From contig DAHUZP010000039.1 in the NCBI GenBank assembly GCA_027306505.1, forward strand, positions 16,380 to 80,379: a stretch of 64,000 nucleotides of DNA. Reading direction: 5' to 3'. Below, one piece after another: positions 27,179 through 35,244 of this stretch; the first letter of the stretch is position 1; each line of letters starts with the position of its first letter. The notes under the pieces are model-generated. The model worked only from the letters and a program-made list of their open reading frames with translations. It had not been told where the DNA came from and ran no database searches. A program made the translations under genes and the position numbers. The stretch comes from Thermoplasmata archaeon (GTDB lineage Archaea > Thermoplasmatota > Thermoplasmata > Lutacidiplasmatales > UBA184).

Positions 27179-27204
27179 AAATCAACAGACGACCATACAG
27201 CACT
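27179..27204. repeat. Right terminal inverted repeat of the insertion sequence
   Basis: Reverse complement matches the left end at 25876-25901 with the shared core GTCTGTTGATTT; bounds the element next to the second copy of ggggtccg. Confidence 0.8.
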
Positions 27205-27212
27205 GGGGTCCG
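27205..27212. repeat. Target-site duplication, right copy
   Basis: Exact second copy of ggggtccg, adjoining the right inverted repeat. Confidence 0.75.
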
Positions 27213-27253
27213 CTCCCCGACCCTGGCTGGGAGGTCCATCCCCCGGTTGAAGC

Positions 27254-27259
27254 CTTATG
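27254..27259 (+). promoter_or_regulatory. TATA-like box (CTTATG) for the short CCST paralogue
   Basis: CTTATG is centred about 30 nt before GTG 27287. The in-frame ATG at 27257 overlaps the box and so is an unlikely start. Confidence 0.45.
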
Positions 27260-27286
27260 CGCTGCCCCCGCCCTGGCTCTTGCACC

Positions 27287-28015
27287 GTGACGACGACGGC
27301 GCCGGAGCGCGGTCCCCCCGACACCCCCGGTCTCCCGGCTCGTCTACGGCACGTCGCAGGGCTCCTTTCGCTCTCCACCACCCGCGCTCTCCTCCGGGAC
27401 CGGAGGCGACACACCTTGGTCGCGCTCATCGGAGGGATCTACCTGATGCTGGCGCTGGTCATCGGAGAGATGCTGGTCTTCCTCCAGACCGGTCCTGGGT
27501 ACCTGCTCATCACCGATTCCTGGGCCCTCGCTCCGGCCCACTGGGCCTACCCGGCCGTGGAGGTGGTCGCCCCAGGGGTCGTCCTGGTGCTGCCGATCCT
27601 GGGCACGATCACGATGCTCGTCGTTTCCACGGGCGTGGGGCTCGGGATGGGCGCGGCCATCGTCCTCGCCCGCGGATGGGCCCGGGAGCGGCGTTCCAGG
27701 GTGATGAGCTCGAGCGGGGCATCTTCGATGTTGGCGGGCCTCACCCCGATCATGCTAGGCCTTCTCACGCTGGGGGCCTGCTGTTCGACCGCCCTTGCGG
27801 GGGCGGCGGGCTTCGGTGCCCTGACCCGGGCGGGCACGGCCGCCGGGAACCCGCTCTTCACCAACCTCTGGGCGCTAGCGGCCTTCCAGATGGTCATCGT
27901 CTGGGTGGCCCTGGTGGCGCAGGAGCAACTCTTCCGACTCTACCTCACGGTGGTCCGCGACGCTCCTCCTGCGGAACCCAACGCTCCATCCCCCAGCACC
28001 GCTCCATCGGACTGA
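27287..28015 (+). CDS. Four-TM membrane protein with CCST motif, paralogue of 24355-25800
   Basis: A 242-residue protein from GTG 27287. It has four TM helices at about 35-57, 85-110, 130-158 and 170-195. The third carries LAGLTPIMLGLLTLGACCST, nearly identical to the block in the larger paralogue. Another shared block is STGVGLGMGAAIVLARG. The Pro/Ser-rich C-terminal tail is short. It corresponds to the first half of the 481-residue protein. No iron-sulfur partner lies on this side. Function unknown; the conserved paired cysteines inside a helix suggest metal, thiol or redox chemistry in the membrane. Confidence 0.7.
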   Translation: MTTTAPERGPPDTPGLPARLRHVAGLLSLSTTRALLRDRRRHTLVALIGGIYLMLALVIGEMLVFLQTGPGYLLITDSWALAPAHWAYPAVEVVAPGVVLVLPILGTITMLVVSTGVGLGMGAAIVLARGWARERRSRVMSSSGASSMLAGLTPIMLGLLTLGACCSTALAGAAGFGALTRAGTAAGNPLFTNLWALAAFQMVIVWVALVAQEQLFRLYLTVVRDAPPAEPNAPSPSTAPSD

Positions 28016-28049
28016 TCCGACCGGCGGCGGGGGGTCCTACCAGGAAGGC

Positions 28050-28622
28050 TCAACGGGACCCGCGGACGACGGCCGCCCCAGGGCAGATGGGCCGGAAGGC
28101 GCAGTGCGCGCACTTTCCCGGCGACGGGTCCATCTCTCCCCGGTACGGTCGTCTCCACGAGGCGATCGCGTCCAGCACCTCCGCCCGACCCGCGGCCCCC
28201 CAAGGGACACGGAACTCGGTGCCGTCCCCGTAGATCAACAGCCCGTAGGGAGGGACCGTGCCGAGGTTCTCCTCGATGAGCAGGCAGTAGGCGAGGAGCT
28301 GGACCCGGTGGGAGGGGTAAGGCGAGCCTTGCCGTGGGGTGCGGCCGGATTTGATCTCCACCGGGACCATCCGCCCATCCTCCAGCCGACGTAGCTCGTC
28401 CGGTCTCCCGCGAAGCCGATACCGGGAGGAGGAGAGGAGCGGCATCCCTCCCTTCGAGGCGAGGTCCACCGCGACGACCGGGTTGTAGCGCAGCGGAGGG
28501 CGAAGGGCCCTGTAGAGGGCCCATGCGGCGACCAGCCCGACCACCAAGAGGGCGACCTCCACGAGGAACAGCGGGGACCCGATGGGGGGAAGGGCGAGGG
28601 GCGGGCCGGTCAATGCCACCAT
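28050..28622 (-). CDS. Cas4/RecB-like PD-(D/E)XK nuclease, membrane-associated, C-terminal part (split gene)
   Basis: A 190-residue product from ATG 28622. It starts with a TM helix (~15-37), then the nuclease core: GRPDELRR (metal Asp), VPVEIKSG (E-x-K), and HRVQLLAYCLLIEENLG (QxxxY). The terminal cluster is CAHCAFRPIC. Cas4 proteins hold a [4Fe-4S] cluster with one N-terminal and three C-terminal Cys. The matching N-terminal Cys is in the preceding, overlapping frame (28610-28897). The two frames overlap by 13 bp (ATGGTGGCATTGA). They may be two coupled subunits or one gene broken by a frameshift. No CRISPR array or other cas gene is nearby, so a general DNA-repair or self-standing role is more likely. 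Confidence 0.7.
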   Translation of the reverse strand: MVALTGPPLALPPIGSPLFLVEVALLVVGLVAAWALYRALRPPLRYNPVVAVDLASKGGMPLLSSSRYRLRGRPDELRRLEDGRMVPVEIKSGRTPRQGSPYPSHRVQLLAYCLLIEENLGTVPPYGLLIYGDGTEFRVPWGAAGRAEVLDAIASWRRPYRGEMDPSPGKCAHCAFRPICPGAAVVRGSR

Positions 28623-28897
28623 CCGAGCCAGAAGGTCAGGGCGGCCAGCACGCCGAGCGCGAGCAGCAACAAGACGGCATAGGGCGCGCGCCGGGCGTGA
28701 TGAGCCGTGGCGTGCTCCGATTCCATCCGGGCGTGGAACATCTCCCCGTAGAGGTTCGCCTCCGTGCGTGGAGGGGCGTTCCATCCCTCCGGGAGGTGCT
28801 CAGGGTGGCGCCTCCAGAACCATGCCCTTCTACAGTAGGTGAAGTCGCCGAGCTCGCTGGGCGTCGCCCAATCCCGATCGCTCCCGGCCGGGTCCAC
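28610..28897 (-). CDS. Cas4-like nuclease, N-terminal part with TM helix (split gene)
   Basis: A 95-residue product from GTG 28897. It has TPSELGDFTYCRRAWFWRRH near residue 12, the usual Cas4/RecB start with its cluster Cys, and a GEMFHARME helix typical of the fold. It ends with a TM helix (~72-92) just before the stop. The next frame begins with a second TM helix, so the whole would be a Cas4 fold with a membrane hairpin inserted between the N-terminal and catalytic parts. A TATA-like AATATT centred 24-25 nt upstream supports the GTG. Confidence 0.65.
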   Translation of the reverse strand: MDPAGSDRDWATPSELGDFTYCRRAWFWRRHPEHLPEGWNAPPRTEANLYGEMFHARMESEHATAHHARRAPYAVLLLLALGVLAALTFWLGWWH

Positions 28898-28918
28898 GGT
28901 GTGCTCCAGCCCCCCCGG

Positions 28919-28924
28919 AATATT
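28919..28924 (-). promoter_or_regulatory. TATA-like box (AATATT) for the split Cas4-like locus
   Basis: AATATT, the most AT-rich stretch nearby, is centred 24-25 nt before GTG 28897. Confidence 0.5.
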
Positions 28925-28940
28925 TGGGGTAGGAGCTCCA

Positions 28941-29168
28941 GTAACCCCTCACGGTTCGGCCCCTCGATGGCTCACGCTACGAGGGGCCCGCCACGTCGAC
29001 GCGGTCCAGGACCGGCTTCCCAAGCTCTTCGACACCCCCCTCTGGTCGGAGATCCCCCTCTGGGACGCCTACCAGGCGACCACGGACTACCTGACGCACG
29101 AGGTCAACGTCAACCCGGACCGGGAGCGAGCATTCGAGCGGGCGGCAGCCGGGGCCCTGCTCGCCTGA
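28941..29168 (+). pseudogene. Probable gene remnant, C-terminal fragment possibly of a DUF932-type phage/plasmid protein
   Basis: The gap 28898-29207 holds an open frame ending at 29168. Its last ~50 codons look protein-like: RLPKLFDTPLWSEIPLWDAY, then TTDYLTHEV and RERAFERAAAGALLA. This resembles the C-terminal helix region of DUF932-type proteins. There is no suitable start codon in frame after the divergent promoter, so I read it as the 3' remnant of a lost gene. The family link is tentative. Confidence 0.3.
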
Positions 29169-29207
29169 TGGGAAAGGACAATGCGCCCGTGATCCTCGGG
29201 GGGCAAC

Positions 29208-30185
29208 ATGCCCACCCAGGGAGGCCATCCCGCCACCCGCCCCCTCTCCGGGGCCGAAGGTGACCTCCTGCGACGGGCGGTCGGGCGAAGTCAGAGGTTC
29301 GTCTGGACCTACGTCCTCATCGTCATCGCCTGTGTGGGATCAATCCCGCTCCTGTTCCTCCCCTTCGGGTTCGTCTCCCCGGGGTTTCGCTCGTGGTGGT
29401 ACGACGGGCCGGTCGGGCTGTTCGGCGGGGTGCTTGCCCTCGTCGGACCCATCTTCCTCCTCTTCGCGGCCGTCCAGGTCTACACTACCCGGACGTATCG
29501 TACGCAGGTGCAGACGGTCCTGTCGGACGGAAAGGTGCGTGAAGTGCGGGGAACCGTCCGCAAGACCTCGTACCGTGGAAAATGGGTCACCGTGCGCTCG
29601 ATCATGGTCGGAGATGACAAACTCTCTCTCGATGACGATGGCAACCTGTGCGACGGGCAGTCAACGAGAACATTTCGCCAAGTGAAGGACGGGTCCAGCG
29701 TGCAGCTCGAGTACGTCCTGGCCCACGTCATCCGGGATGGCCTGGCCGTTGGCTGGCTCCTTTGTGTCGATGGGCAGGCGCTCCCCTCCCCTCAGCGCAT
29801 CACCTGGGAGTCGACGGCCGACCTCCCACCCCCTTCTCCCCGCTTGCTCGCGGGGGACCTTGCCGCGTCGGCTGCTCAGGGGAGGTTCGTCCTCACGATC
29901 GAGCGCGTGGGTACCGTTTTCGAACGAGAGGCTCCCGGCCGCCGCTCGCTGTCGCTCGGCGGAGTAATCGCAAGCGGGAGCGTTCGAAGGGGAGAGACGG
30001 TCCGACTTAGGCCAGGCCCCGGATCGCAGAGCTCAGAGCGTTCGGTCAAGGTAGAACGCATCTTCCCCGGCACGGGGGGGCGATATGTGGAGGCCGCCTC
30101 GGCCGGCCAGAGCGTGAACCTCGTCGTGTGGGGCTTGGGTCCGGACGAAGTGAAGAGCGGCGACGCACTGGTTGCCTCGCCCTGA
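29208..30185 (+). CDS. Two-TM membrane protein with C-terminal EF-Tu-domain-2-like beta-barrel
   Basis: A 325-residue protein. Two TM helices (~30-52 and ~68-90) are followed by a soluble strand-rich domain (~95-200). The last ~100 residues (ERVGTVFEREAPGRRSLSLG, then SGSVRRGETVRLRPG, VKVERIF, SAGQSVNLVVWGL, VKSGDALVA) follow the strand order of translation-factor GTPase domain 2. No GTPase domain is present. Codons are less GC-biased than in neighbouring genes, which fits recent acquisition. Likely cytoplasmic tail; the partner is unknown. Start ATG 29208 has a purine-rich stretch (GGGGGG) upstream. Confidence 0.6.
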   Translation: MPTQGGHPATRPLSGAEGDLLRRAVGRSQRFVWTYVLIVIACVGSIPLLFLPFGFVSPGFRSWWYDGPVGLFGGVLALVGPIFLLFAAVQVYTTRTYRTQVQTVLSDGKVREVRGTVRKTSYRGKWVTVRSIMVGDDKLSLDDDGNLCDGQSTRTFRQVKDGSSVQLEYVLAHVIRDGLAVGWLLCVDGQALPSPQRITWESTADLPPPSPRLLAGDLAASAAQGRFVLTIERVGTVFEREAPGRRSLSLGGVIASGSVRRGETVRLRPGPGSQSSERSVKVERIFPGTGGRYVEAASAGQSVNLVVWGLGPDEVKSGDALVASP

Positions 30186-30686
30186 TCCGCGAGGTCCAGT
30201 CACCTTCGCCTTAGAGAAGCCGAGTCCCACCGAGCGACCTCAATGATTCGCCGAAACCCGTCAGCCCTCGGTGATGGGAGCGGTCCGAGGCGACCCACAA
30301 TCTCGGAGTGGGTCGCCGGGGGTACTTGGAAGAGCCCCATGAAGTCTCGAGCATCGTCCCAGGTCATGTCGTCGGGAAAAACTCCTTCTTGGTCTTCCAC
30401 CGGGGCCACGTACTGGGGCGGACACCCTTCGAGGAACTTGTCCTCCGGGATGAACCCATAGGTGACCGTCGAAATTCGTACCCGTGGTCACGATAGGCAC
30501 TTGCGTGAGGGTTGCGAGCTCCACTCGTGGGCTGTGCGATGAGACCCCGAAAGATGGCGATCTTAGCTCGAACGGGCTCCTTCCATTGCGGCTCTAGAGT
30601 ATCCAGCGAGGGTTGGATGATACGTCCTAGCACCGCACGGCCCGCATTTTATGAGGCGCGGCTCATCCCGCCGCCCCGGAAGCCCC
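30186..30686 (-). other. 501-bp lower-GC intergenic stretch with decayed reading frames
   Basis: No intact gene is evident. On the minus strand, protein-like segments occur in two frames. GTG-started TLTQVPIVTTGTNFDG (from ~30524) is in one frame, and YGFIPEDKFLEGCPPQYVAP continuing through DDARDFMGLFQVP to the stop at 30200 is in another. This is the pattern of a small gene with a frameshift near 30465. The AT-rich TTTTAT at 30647-30652 probably serves the gene starting at 30687. Base composition differs from the core genes. Confidence 0.35.
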
Positions 30687-33600
30687 ATGTCCGAGACCTT
30701 CTCATCACCGATCGCTCGAAAGCGCCGAAAGCTCTCCTGGTGGACCCCCTTCGCTGCGATGGGGATCCTCGGTATCCTTCTCTTTTCCTCGGGCCTGCTC
30801 GTGTCCTCCGCCCACCAGGGCGCGTCCACGACGGCGGTGAAGGTCGGTAGCGGCATCGCGACCTCCTCTTCCTTCCAAGCCCCTGGCGGCGCGATCTCCA
30901 ACCCATCGGTGAGCGCCCAGCAACTTCGTGCAGCGACGGCGTCGCTCGAGGACGGTCAGGGTCCTGCCGACGGGCACGCCGCCCGGTGCTCGTCGAGCGC
31001 GCCCTCCACCTCCGTCGCGTGCGACCTCCAGCCCTCGGTCACCTCCGCTCCCACCCCGGGCTGGCAGGAGCTCAACACGCCCGCGGGCCGCTACGGCGCG
31101 ACCATGACCTACGATGGGGCGGACCACTACGTCCTGCTCTTCGGGACCGGGAGCTCCAACTACGCGGCCGCAGACACCTGGGCGTTCGCGGGCGGCTCGT
31201 GGAGCATCGTCCACACGGTCACCGCCCCTCCGGCCCGCGTCTCCCCCATGATGGCCTACGACCCCGCCGATGGCTACGTGGTCCTCTTCGGCGGATGGGG
31301 CGGCAACTACGGGCCCTCCGAGTACGGCGACACCTGGACCTACGTGAAAGGGGTGTGGACCGAGCTCTACACCCCGACCGCACCCTCCCCCCGCGACTCC
31401 GGGGCCATGACGTGGGACGCGAAGGATGGCTACCTCGTCCTCTTCGGTGACTACGCCGGGGACAACGATACCTGGACCTTCGTCGCAGGATCGTGGACCC
31501 CCCAGATCGCCCCCAGCATGTGCACGGGACCCGGTGGGCCCACCCCCTGTCCCTCGGGACGGGAGGACGAAGGCCTCACCTACGACGCTCACGACGGGTA
31601 CGTCCTGATGTTCGGCGGAGAGAGCTCGAGCGTGTACCTCAACGACACCTGGAGCTACGTGGGCGGAAAGTGGACCGAGCTCATCTCGCCGTCCACCTGC
31701 CGCCCGACTACGTGCCCCTCCGCTCGTTACGAGCTTTCCCTCACCTACGACAGCGCTGACGGGTACGTGGTGCTCTTCGGCGGTTACGACGGCAGCGTGG
31801 ACCTCGGTGACACCTGGTCCTTCCAGGCCGGGACCTGGACCCAGCTGCTCGTCAGCGGCTGCACCCCGGCCACCTGTCCGTCGGTCCGCTCTGGCGCAGC
31901 GATGACCTACGACCCGGCTGACGGCGACGTGGTGCTGTTCGGTGGGTACTCCCAGCATGTCGACACCTGGTCCTTCGTGGGCGGGACCTGGTCCCCGGTC
32001 ACCCCGAACGCCCCCTCCGCCCGATGGTCGGCGAGCATGGCCTACGATCCCGCGGACCGGGAAGTGGTCCTCTTCGGAGGCGACGACGGCTCGCTGCTCC
32101 AGGACACCTGGGCGTTCCGTGGTGGAAGCTGGACGCCGGTCATCACCTCTGGGGAGTGCACCGCGACCGGCTGCCCCGCGGCCCGGTCGGGGAGCAACAT
32201 GACCTATGACGCCGCGGATGGATACCTGGTCCTCTTCGGAGGACAGGGCGCCGCCGGCAACCTCCGCGACACCTGGAAGTTCGTGGGAGGCAGCTGGACC
32301 GAGCTCATCGCGGGCTCCGCCTGTTCGCCGACCACCTGCCCCACCGCACGGTACGGCATGTCCCTCGCCTGGGACCAGGCCGATGGCTACGTAGTGCTCT
32401 TCGGCGGGATGAGCGGCGCGACGCTCCAACAGGACACCTGGTCGTTCTCGGCCGGTGCCTGGACCGAGCTCATCGCCGGAGGGAGCTGCACCGCAACGAC
32501 CTGCCCGTCCGCCCGTGCGGGCGCGGGCCTCACCTATGACGGCGCGGATGGTTACCTGCTGCTCTTCGGAGGCTTCGCCCCGGCCCCCGTGAACGACACG
32601 TGGAAGTTCAACGCGGGTGGCTGGAGCGAGCTCCGGGCGCCCACCTCGTGCACGGGTGCCTCGCCTTGCCCCTCTCCCCGGGGATCGGCCGCCCTCTCCT
32701 ACGACGCCAACCTGGGGCGCGTGGTCCTCTTCGGAGGCATGGGCAGCGCGGGCCAGCTCTCCGACACCTGGGAGTTCGCGCTCGGACAGTGGTCCTCGGT
32801 GAGCTCGCGCTACCCTCCGACCGCGCGGTCCGGGGCGGGGCTCGTCTACGATGGAGCCCAGGGACGTACCCTGCTCTTCGGAGGACAGGCCGCGATGCCG
32901 CTCGGCGACACCTGGAGCTTCCAGGTCCCCTTCTTTGCGAACGCCCCGACCGTCTCCCCGACCGGGTCCTACGACGCGGGACAATCCGTCGTGTTCCAGG
33001 CGACCGCGACCGGCGGGAGCCTCGCTGGGAGCCCCTCCTTCTACTGGCAGGGACTGCCCGCGGGCTGCTCGGTCGCGGGACCGTCCCCCTTGGTACCCTG
33101 CCAGCTCACCACCAACGGCACCTACTTCATCACGGTGGTCGCGATCGACAGCGACGGAAGTCCGGCCTACACCTCGAACTTCCTCGTGATCACGGTCAAC
33201 CCCGACCCGGTGGTGACGCTGAGGAGCAGCTCCGCTCGGCTCGACCTCGGGCAGACGACGAACCTGACCGCCTCCACCGCGTGGGGATCGGCGGTCGTGA
33301 GCTACGCCTGGAACGGACTACCGCCCAGCTGCGTCCCGACAGGAGCGGCGACGGTCCTCTGCACGCCCGCCTCGACCGCCGACCTCGGGACCTGGACGGT
33401 CTCGGCCAGCGTGACGGATGCCAGCGGCACCATCTCCCCGCCCGCCTACGTCGGGCTCACCGTGCTCACGGACCCCACGGCCTCCGTCGCCTTTGAGAGC
33501 CGCACGTCCCTCGATATCGGACAGTCGGTACTCCTCTCTGCGAACGCGAGCGGCGGAAGCGCCCCCTACGCCTACCAGTGGACCGGGCTGCCCGCGGGCT

Positions 33601-35063
33601 GCGCGAACGACACGGCCACCGTGGACTGCAGGCCCACCGGCGCCGCAGGGACCTTCACTCCCTCCGTCCAGGTCCGCGACGCGAACGGGATGGCCACCGC
33701 TGCCGCCAAGGGCGTCCCCTTCACGATCTACGCCGACCCCACGGTCTCGGCGCCCTCGATCACGATCTCGCCCTCGGGAGGCCCTGGGTCCCAGGTGACC
33801 GCAGGGACCTCGATCGTGATCTCGGTCACCTCGACCGCGGGAGCGGGAGGGGCGACGTACGCCTGGTACGGTCTGCCTCCCGGCTGCGCGCCGGCCTCCA
33901 ACGTGTCGACCCAGGTGACGTGCGCTCCCACCGCCATCGGGAGCTTCCCGATCTCGGCCGCCATCAAGGACTCCAACGGGGTCAGCATCCAGGGCACCAC
34001 GACCGTGCTCTCCGTCGTGGCCCCGGCCGTCCCGCCGGCCCCCGCGCCCATCACCGTCATCGTGGGCGCGAGCCCCATGACGACCGATGTCGGGGGCAAC
34101 CTCACCTTCGTGGCCACCGCGACGGGCGGTTCCGGGCCGCTCACCTACTCGTGGACGGGTCTCCCCAGCGGATGCAGCCCCGCGAACACCGCGACGCTCT
34201 CCTGCACGCCCGGCCAGCCGGGGTCCAGCAGCATCACCATCACCGTCTCCGATGCCGGCGGCGCCCAGGCGAGCTCCCAGGTGGGAGTGGTCGTCTACCC
34301 AGCGCTCAAGGTCACCTCCTTGGGCGTCTCCACGACCTCGCCGGTCCTGGGAGGCACCGTGACCTTCTCGGTCAACGTGGAAGGGGGGAGCGGGGCCTAC
34401 ATCTACAGCTGGTCCGGACTTCCCGCGGGATGTCCCGGAGGGAACACCCCGACCCTGACCTGCGTCCCCAGCCAGACCGGTTCCAGCGCGGTCCAGGTCG
34501 TGGTCACCGACTCCACCGGTGCCGCCGCCTCCTCCCCGCTGGTGGACCTCAGCGTCTCCGCCGCGCCCACTCCGGCCTTCGACCAGGGAGCGAACGGGCT
34601 CGACTGGGCCCTCTTCTTCCTCGTGGTGGTCGCGGTGCTGCTGAGCCTCCTCGCGCTGGTCCTCAGCCTGAGGAGGGGCAGGGAGCCGCGCGGTGGAGGG
34701 TCGCACCGCCCCCGGGCTGAGCCTGCCCCGACCCAGGAGCCCCCGGCTCCCCTGGCCGTACCGGGCGCCCCCGCTTCCTCGGCCGGCCCACCGCCCGGTG
34801 CGGCGGACCCCAAGCCTTCGCAGGAGCCCCCCGCCAAGACCCCCATGGGCTCGGGACCCATCCCCACCTCGGACCCCGGACCTTCCTCGGCTTCGGGAAC
34901 GAACGGGGCAGCGAGCCCTCCGGCTCCCAAGTCGCTCGGCTCACCCACCTTCCCCTACGTGCCCGAACGGAGACGCTGGATCGAGGGAAAGGGCGACCGC
35001 CCGGCGCCTGAGGGGTCGGAGTACTCCGAGGACGAGCCCACGGACCCCACGCCGACCGACTGA
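30687..35063 (+). CDS. Giant secreted/anchored surface protein: Kelch repeats, PKD/Ig-like repeats, C-terminal TM anchor
   Basis: A 1458-residue protein. A signal helix (~25-45) precedes about a dozen Kelch-type blades (~135-750), each with a YDxADGYVVLFGG core and a DTWxFxGGxWT partner; several blades hold a CxxTxCPxxR pair, suggesting disulfides. Six PKD/Ig-like domains (~750-1300) share an YxWxGLPxGC motif with a second Cys. A TM helix (~1305-1328) and a ~130-residue Pro/Ser-rich cytoplasmic tail end the protein. It is probably a cell-surface adhesin or polymer-binding protein. The same Kelch+PKD combination is fused to OppB at 3865-7248. I prefer ATG 30687 to 30651 because the AT-rich promoter overlaps the latter. 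Confidence 0.85.
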   Translation: MSETFSSPIARKRRKLSWWTPFAAMGILGILLFSSGLLVSSAHQGASTTAVKVGSGIATSSSFQAPGGAISNPSVSAQQLRAATASLEDGQGPADGHAARCSSSAPSTSVACDLQPSVTSAPTPGWQELNTPAGRYGATMTYDGADHYVLLFGTGSSNYAAADTWAFAGGSWSIVHTVTAPPARVSPMMAYDPADGYVVLFGGWGGNYGPSEYGDTWTYVKGVWTELYTPTAPSPRDSGAMTWDAKDGYLVLFGDYAGDNDTWTFVAGSWTPQIAPSMCTGPGGPTPCPSGREDEGLTYDAHDGYVLMFGGESSSVYLNDTWSYVGGKWTELISPSTCRPTTCPSARYELSLTYDSADGYVVLFGGYDGSVDLGDTWSFQAGTWTQLLVSGCTPATCPSVRSGAAMTYDPADGDVVLFGGYSQHVDTWSFVGGTWSPVTPNAPSARWSASMAYDPADREVVLFGGDDGSLLQDTWAFRGGSWTPVITSGECTATGCPAARSGSNMTYDAADGYLVLFGGQGAAGNLRDTWKFVGGSWTELIAGSACSPTTCPTARYGMSLAWDQADGYVVLFGGMSGATLQQDTWSFSAGAWTELIAGGSCTATTCPSARAGAGLTYDGADGYLLLFGGFAPAPVNDTWKFNAGGWSELRAPTSCTGASPCPSPRGSAALSYDANLGRVVLFGGMGSAGQLSDTWEFALGQWSSVSSRYPPTARSGAGLVYDGAQGRTLLFGGQAAMPLGDTWSFQVPFFANAPTVSPTGSYDAGQSVVFQATATGGSLAGSPSFYWQGLPAGCSVAGPSPLVPCQLTTNGTYFITVVAIDSDGSPAYTSNFLVITVNPDPVVTLRSSSARLDLGQTTNLTASTAWGSAVVSYAWNGLPPSCVPTGAATVLCTPASTADLGTWTVSASVTDASGTISPPAYVGLTVLTDPTASVAFESRTSLDIGQSVLLSANASGGSAPYAYQWTGLPAGCANDTATVDCRPTGAAGTFTPSVQVRDANGMATAAAKGVPFTIYADPTVSAPSITISPSGGPGSQVTAGTSIVISVTSTAGAGGATYAWYGLPPGCAPASNVSTQVTCAPTAIGSFPISAAIKDSNGVSIQGTTTVLSVVAPAVPPAPAPITVIVGASPMTTDVGGNLTFVATATGGSGPLTYSWTGLPSGCSPANTATLSCTPGQPGSSSITITVSDAGGAQASSQVGVVVYPALKVTSLGVSTTSPVLGGTVTFSVNVEGGSGAYIYSWSGLPAGCPGGNTPTLTCVPSQTGSSAVQVVVTDSTGAAASSPLVDLSVSAAPTPAFDQGANGLDWALFFLVVVAVLLSLLALVLSLRRGREPRGGGSHRPRAEPAPTQEPPAPLAVPGAPASSAGPPPGAADPKPSQEPPAKTPMGSGPIPTSDPGPSSASGTNGAASPPAPKSLGSPTFPYVPERRRWIEGKGDRPAPEGSEYSEDEPTDPTPTD

Positions 35064-35244
35064 GAGCCAAGGAGCGGCATCGCTCCCTGCCGCCGGCCAA
35101 GTCCTGCGCCCGGCAGGGAGCCTCCTTGCGGGGGAAGAGGGGCCGGGAGCGAGCGCGCTCGCGGAGGCGGGAAGGGGCCCAACGGGAGGTCCGAGGAGAG
35201 GCCGGCGCGGTGACTTCATCTGCCCGCTCCCACCTTCCCGACCG

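Larger units (their letters stand above)
25876..27204 (-). mobile_element. Insertion sequence, ISH6/IS256-like, 1329 bp
   Basis: The element is bounded by imperfect 26-bp terminal inverted repeats (25876-25901 and 27179-27204). Both share the core GTCTGTTGATTT and a matching outer CTGTA. They are flanked by an exact 8-bp duplication ggggtccg. It carries one transposase frame reading leftward. It separates two divergently transcribed paralogous membrane-protein genes, so before insertion their starts were only about 150 bp apart. The exact duplication implies a fairly recent insertion. Confidence 0.85.

Noticed and set aside
28050..28897. CRISPR locus suggested by a Cas4-like nuclease
   Set aside because: No repeat-spacer array and no other cas genes exist in the window.
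34693..35244. Upstream in-frame extension of the methylmalonyl-CoA mutase gene
   Set aside because: It overlaps the tail of the surface-protein gene in another frame, is Arg/Pro-rich shadow sequence, and known mutases begin near the ATG at 35245.
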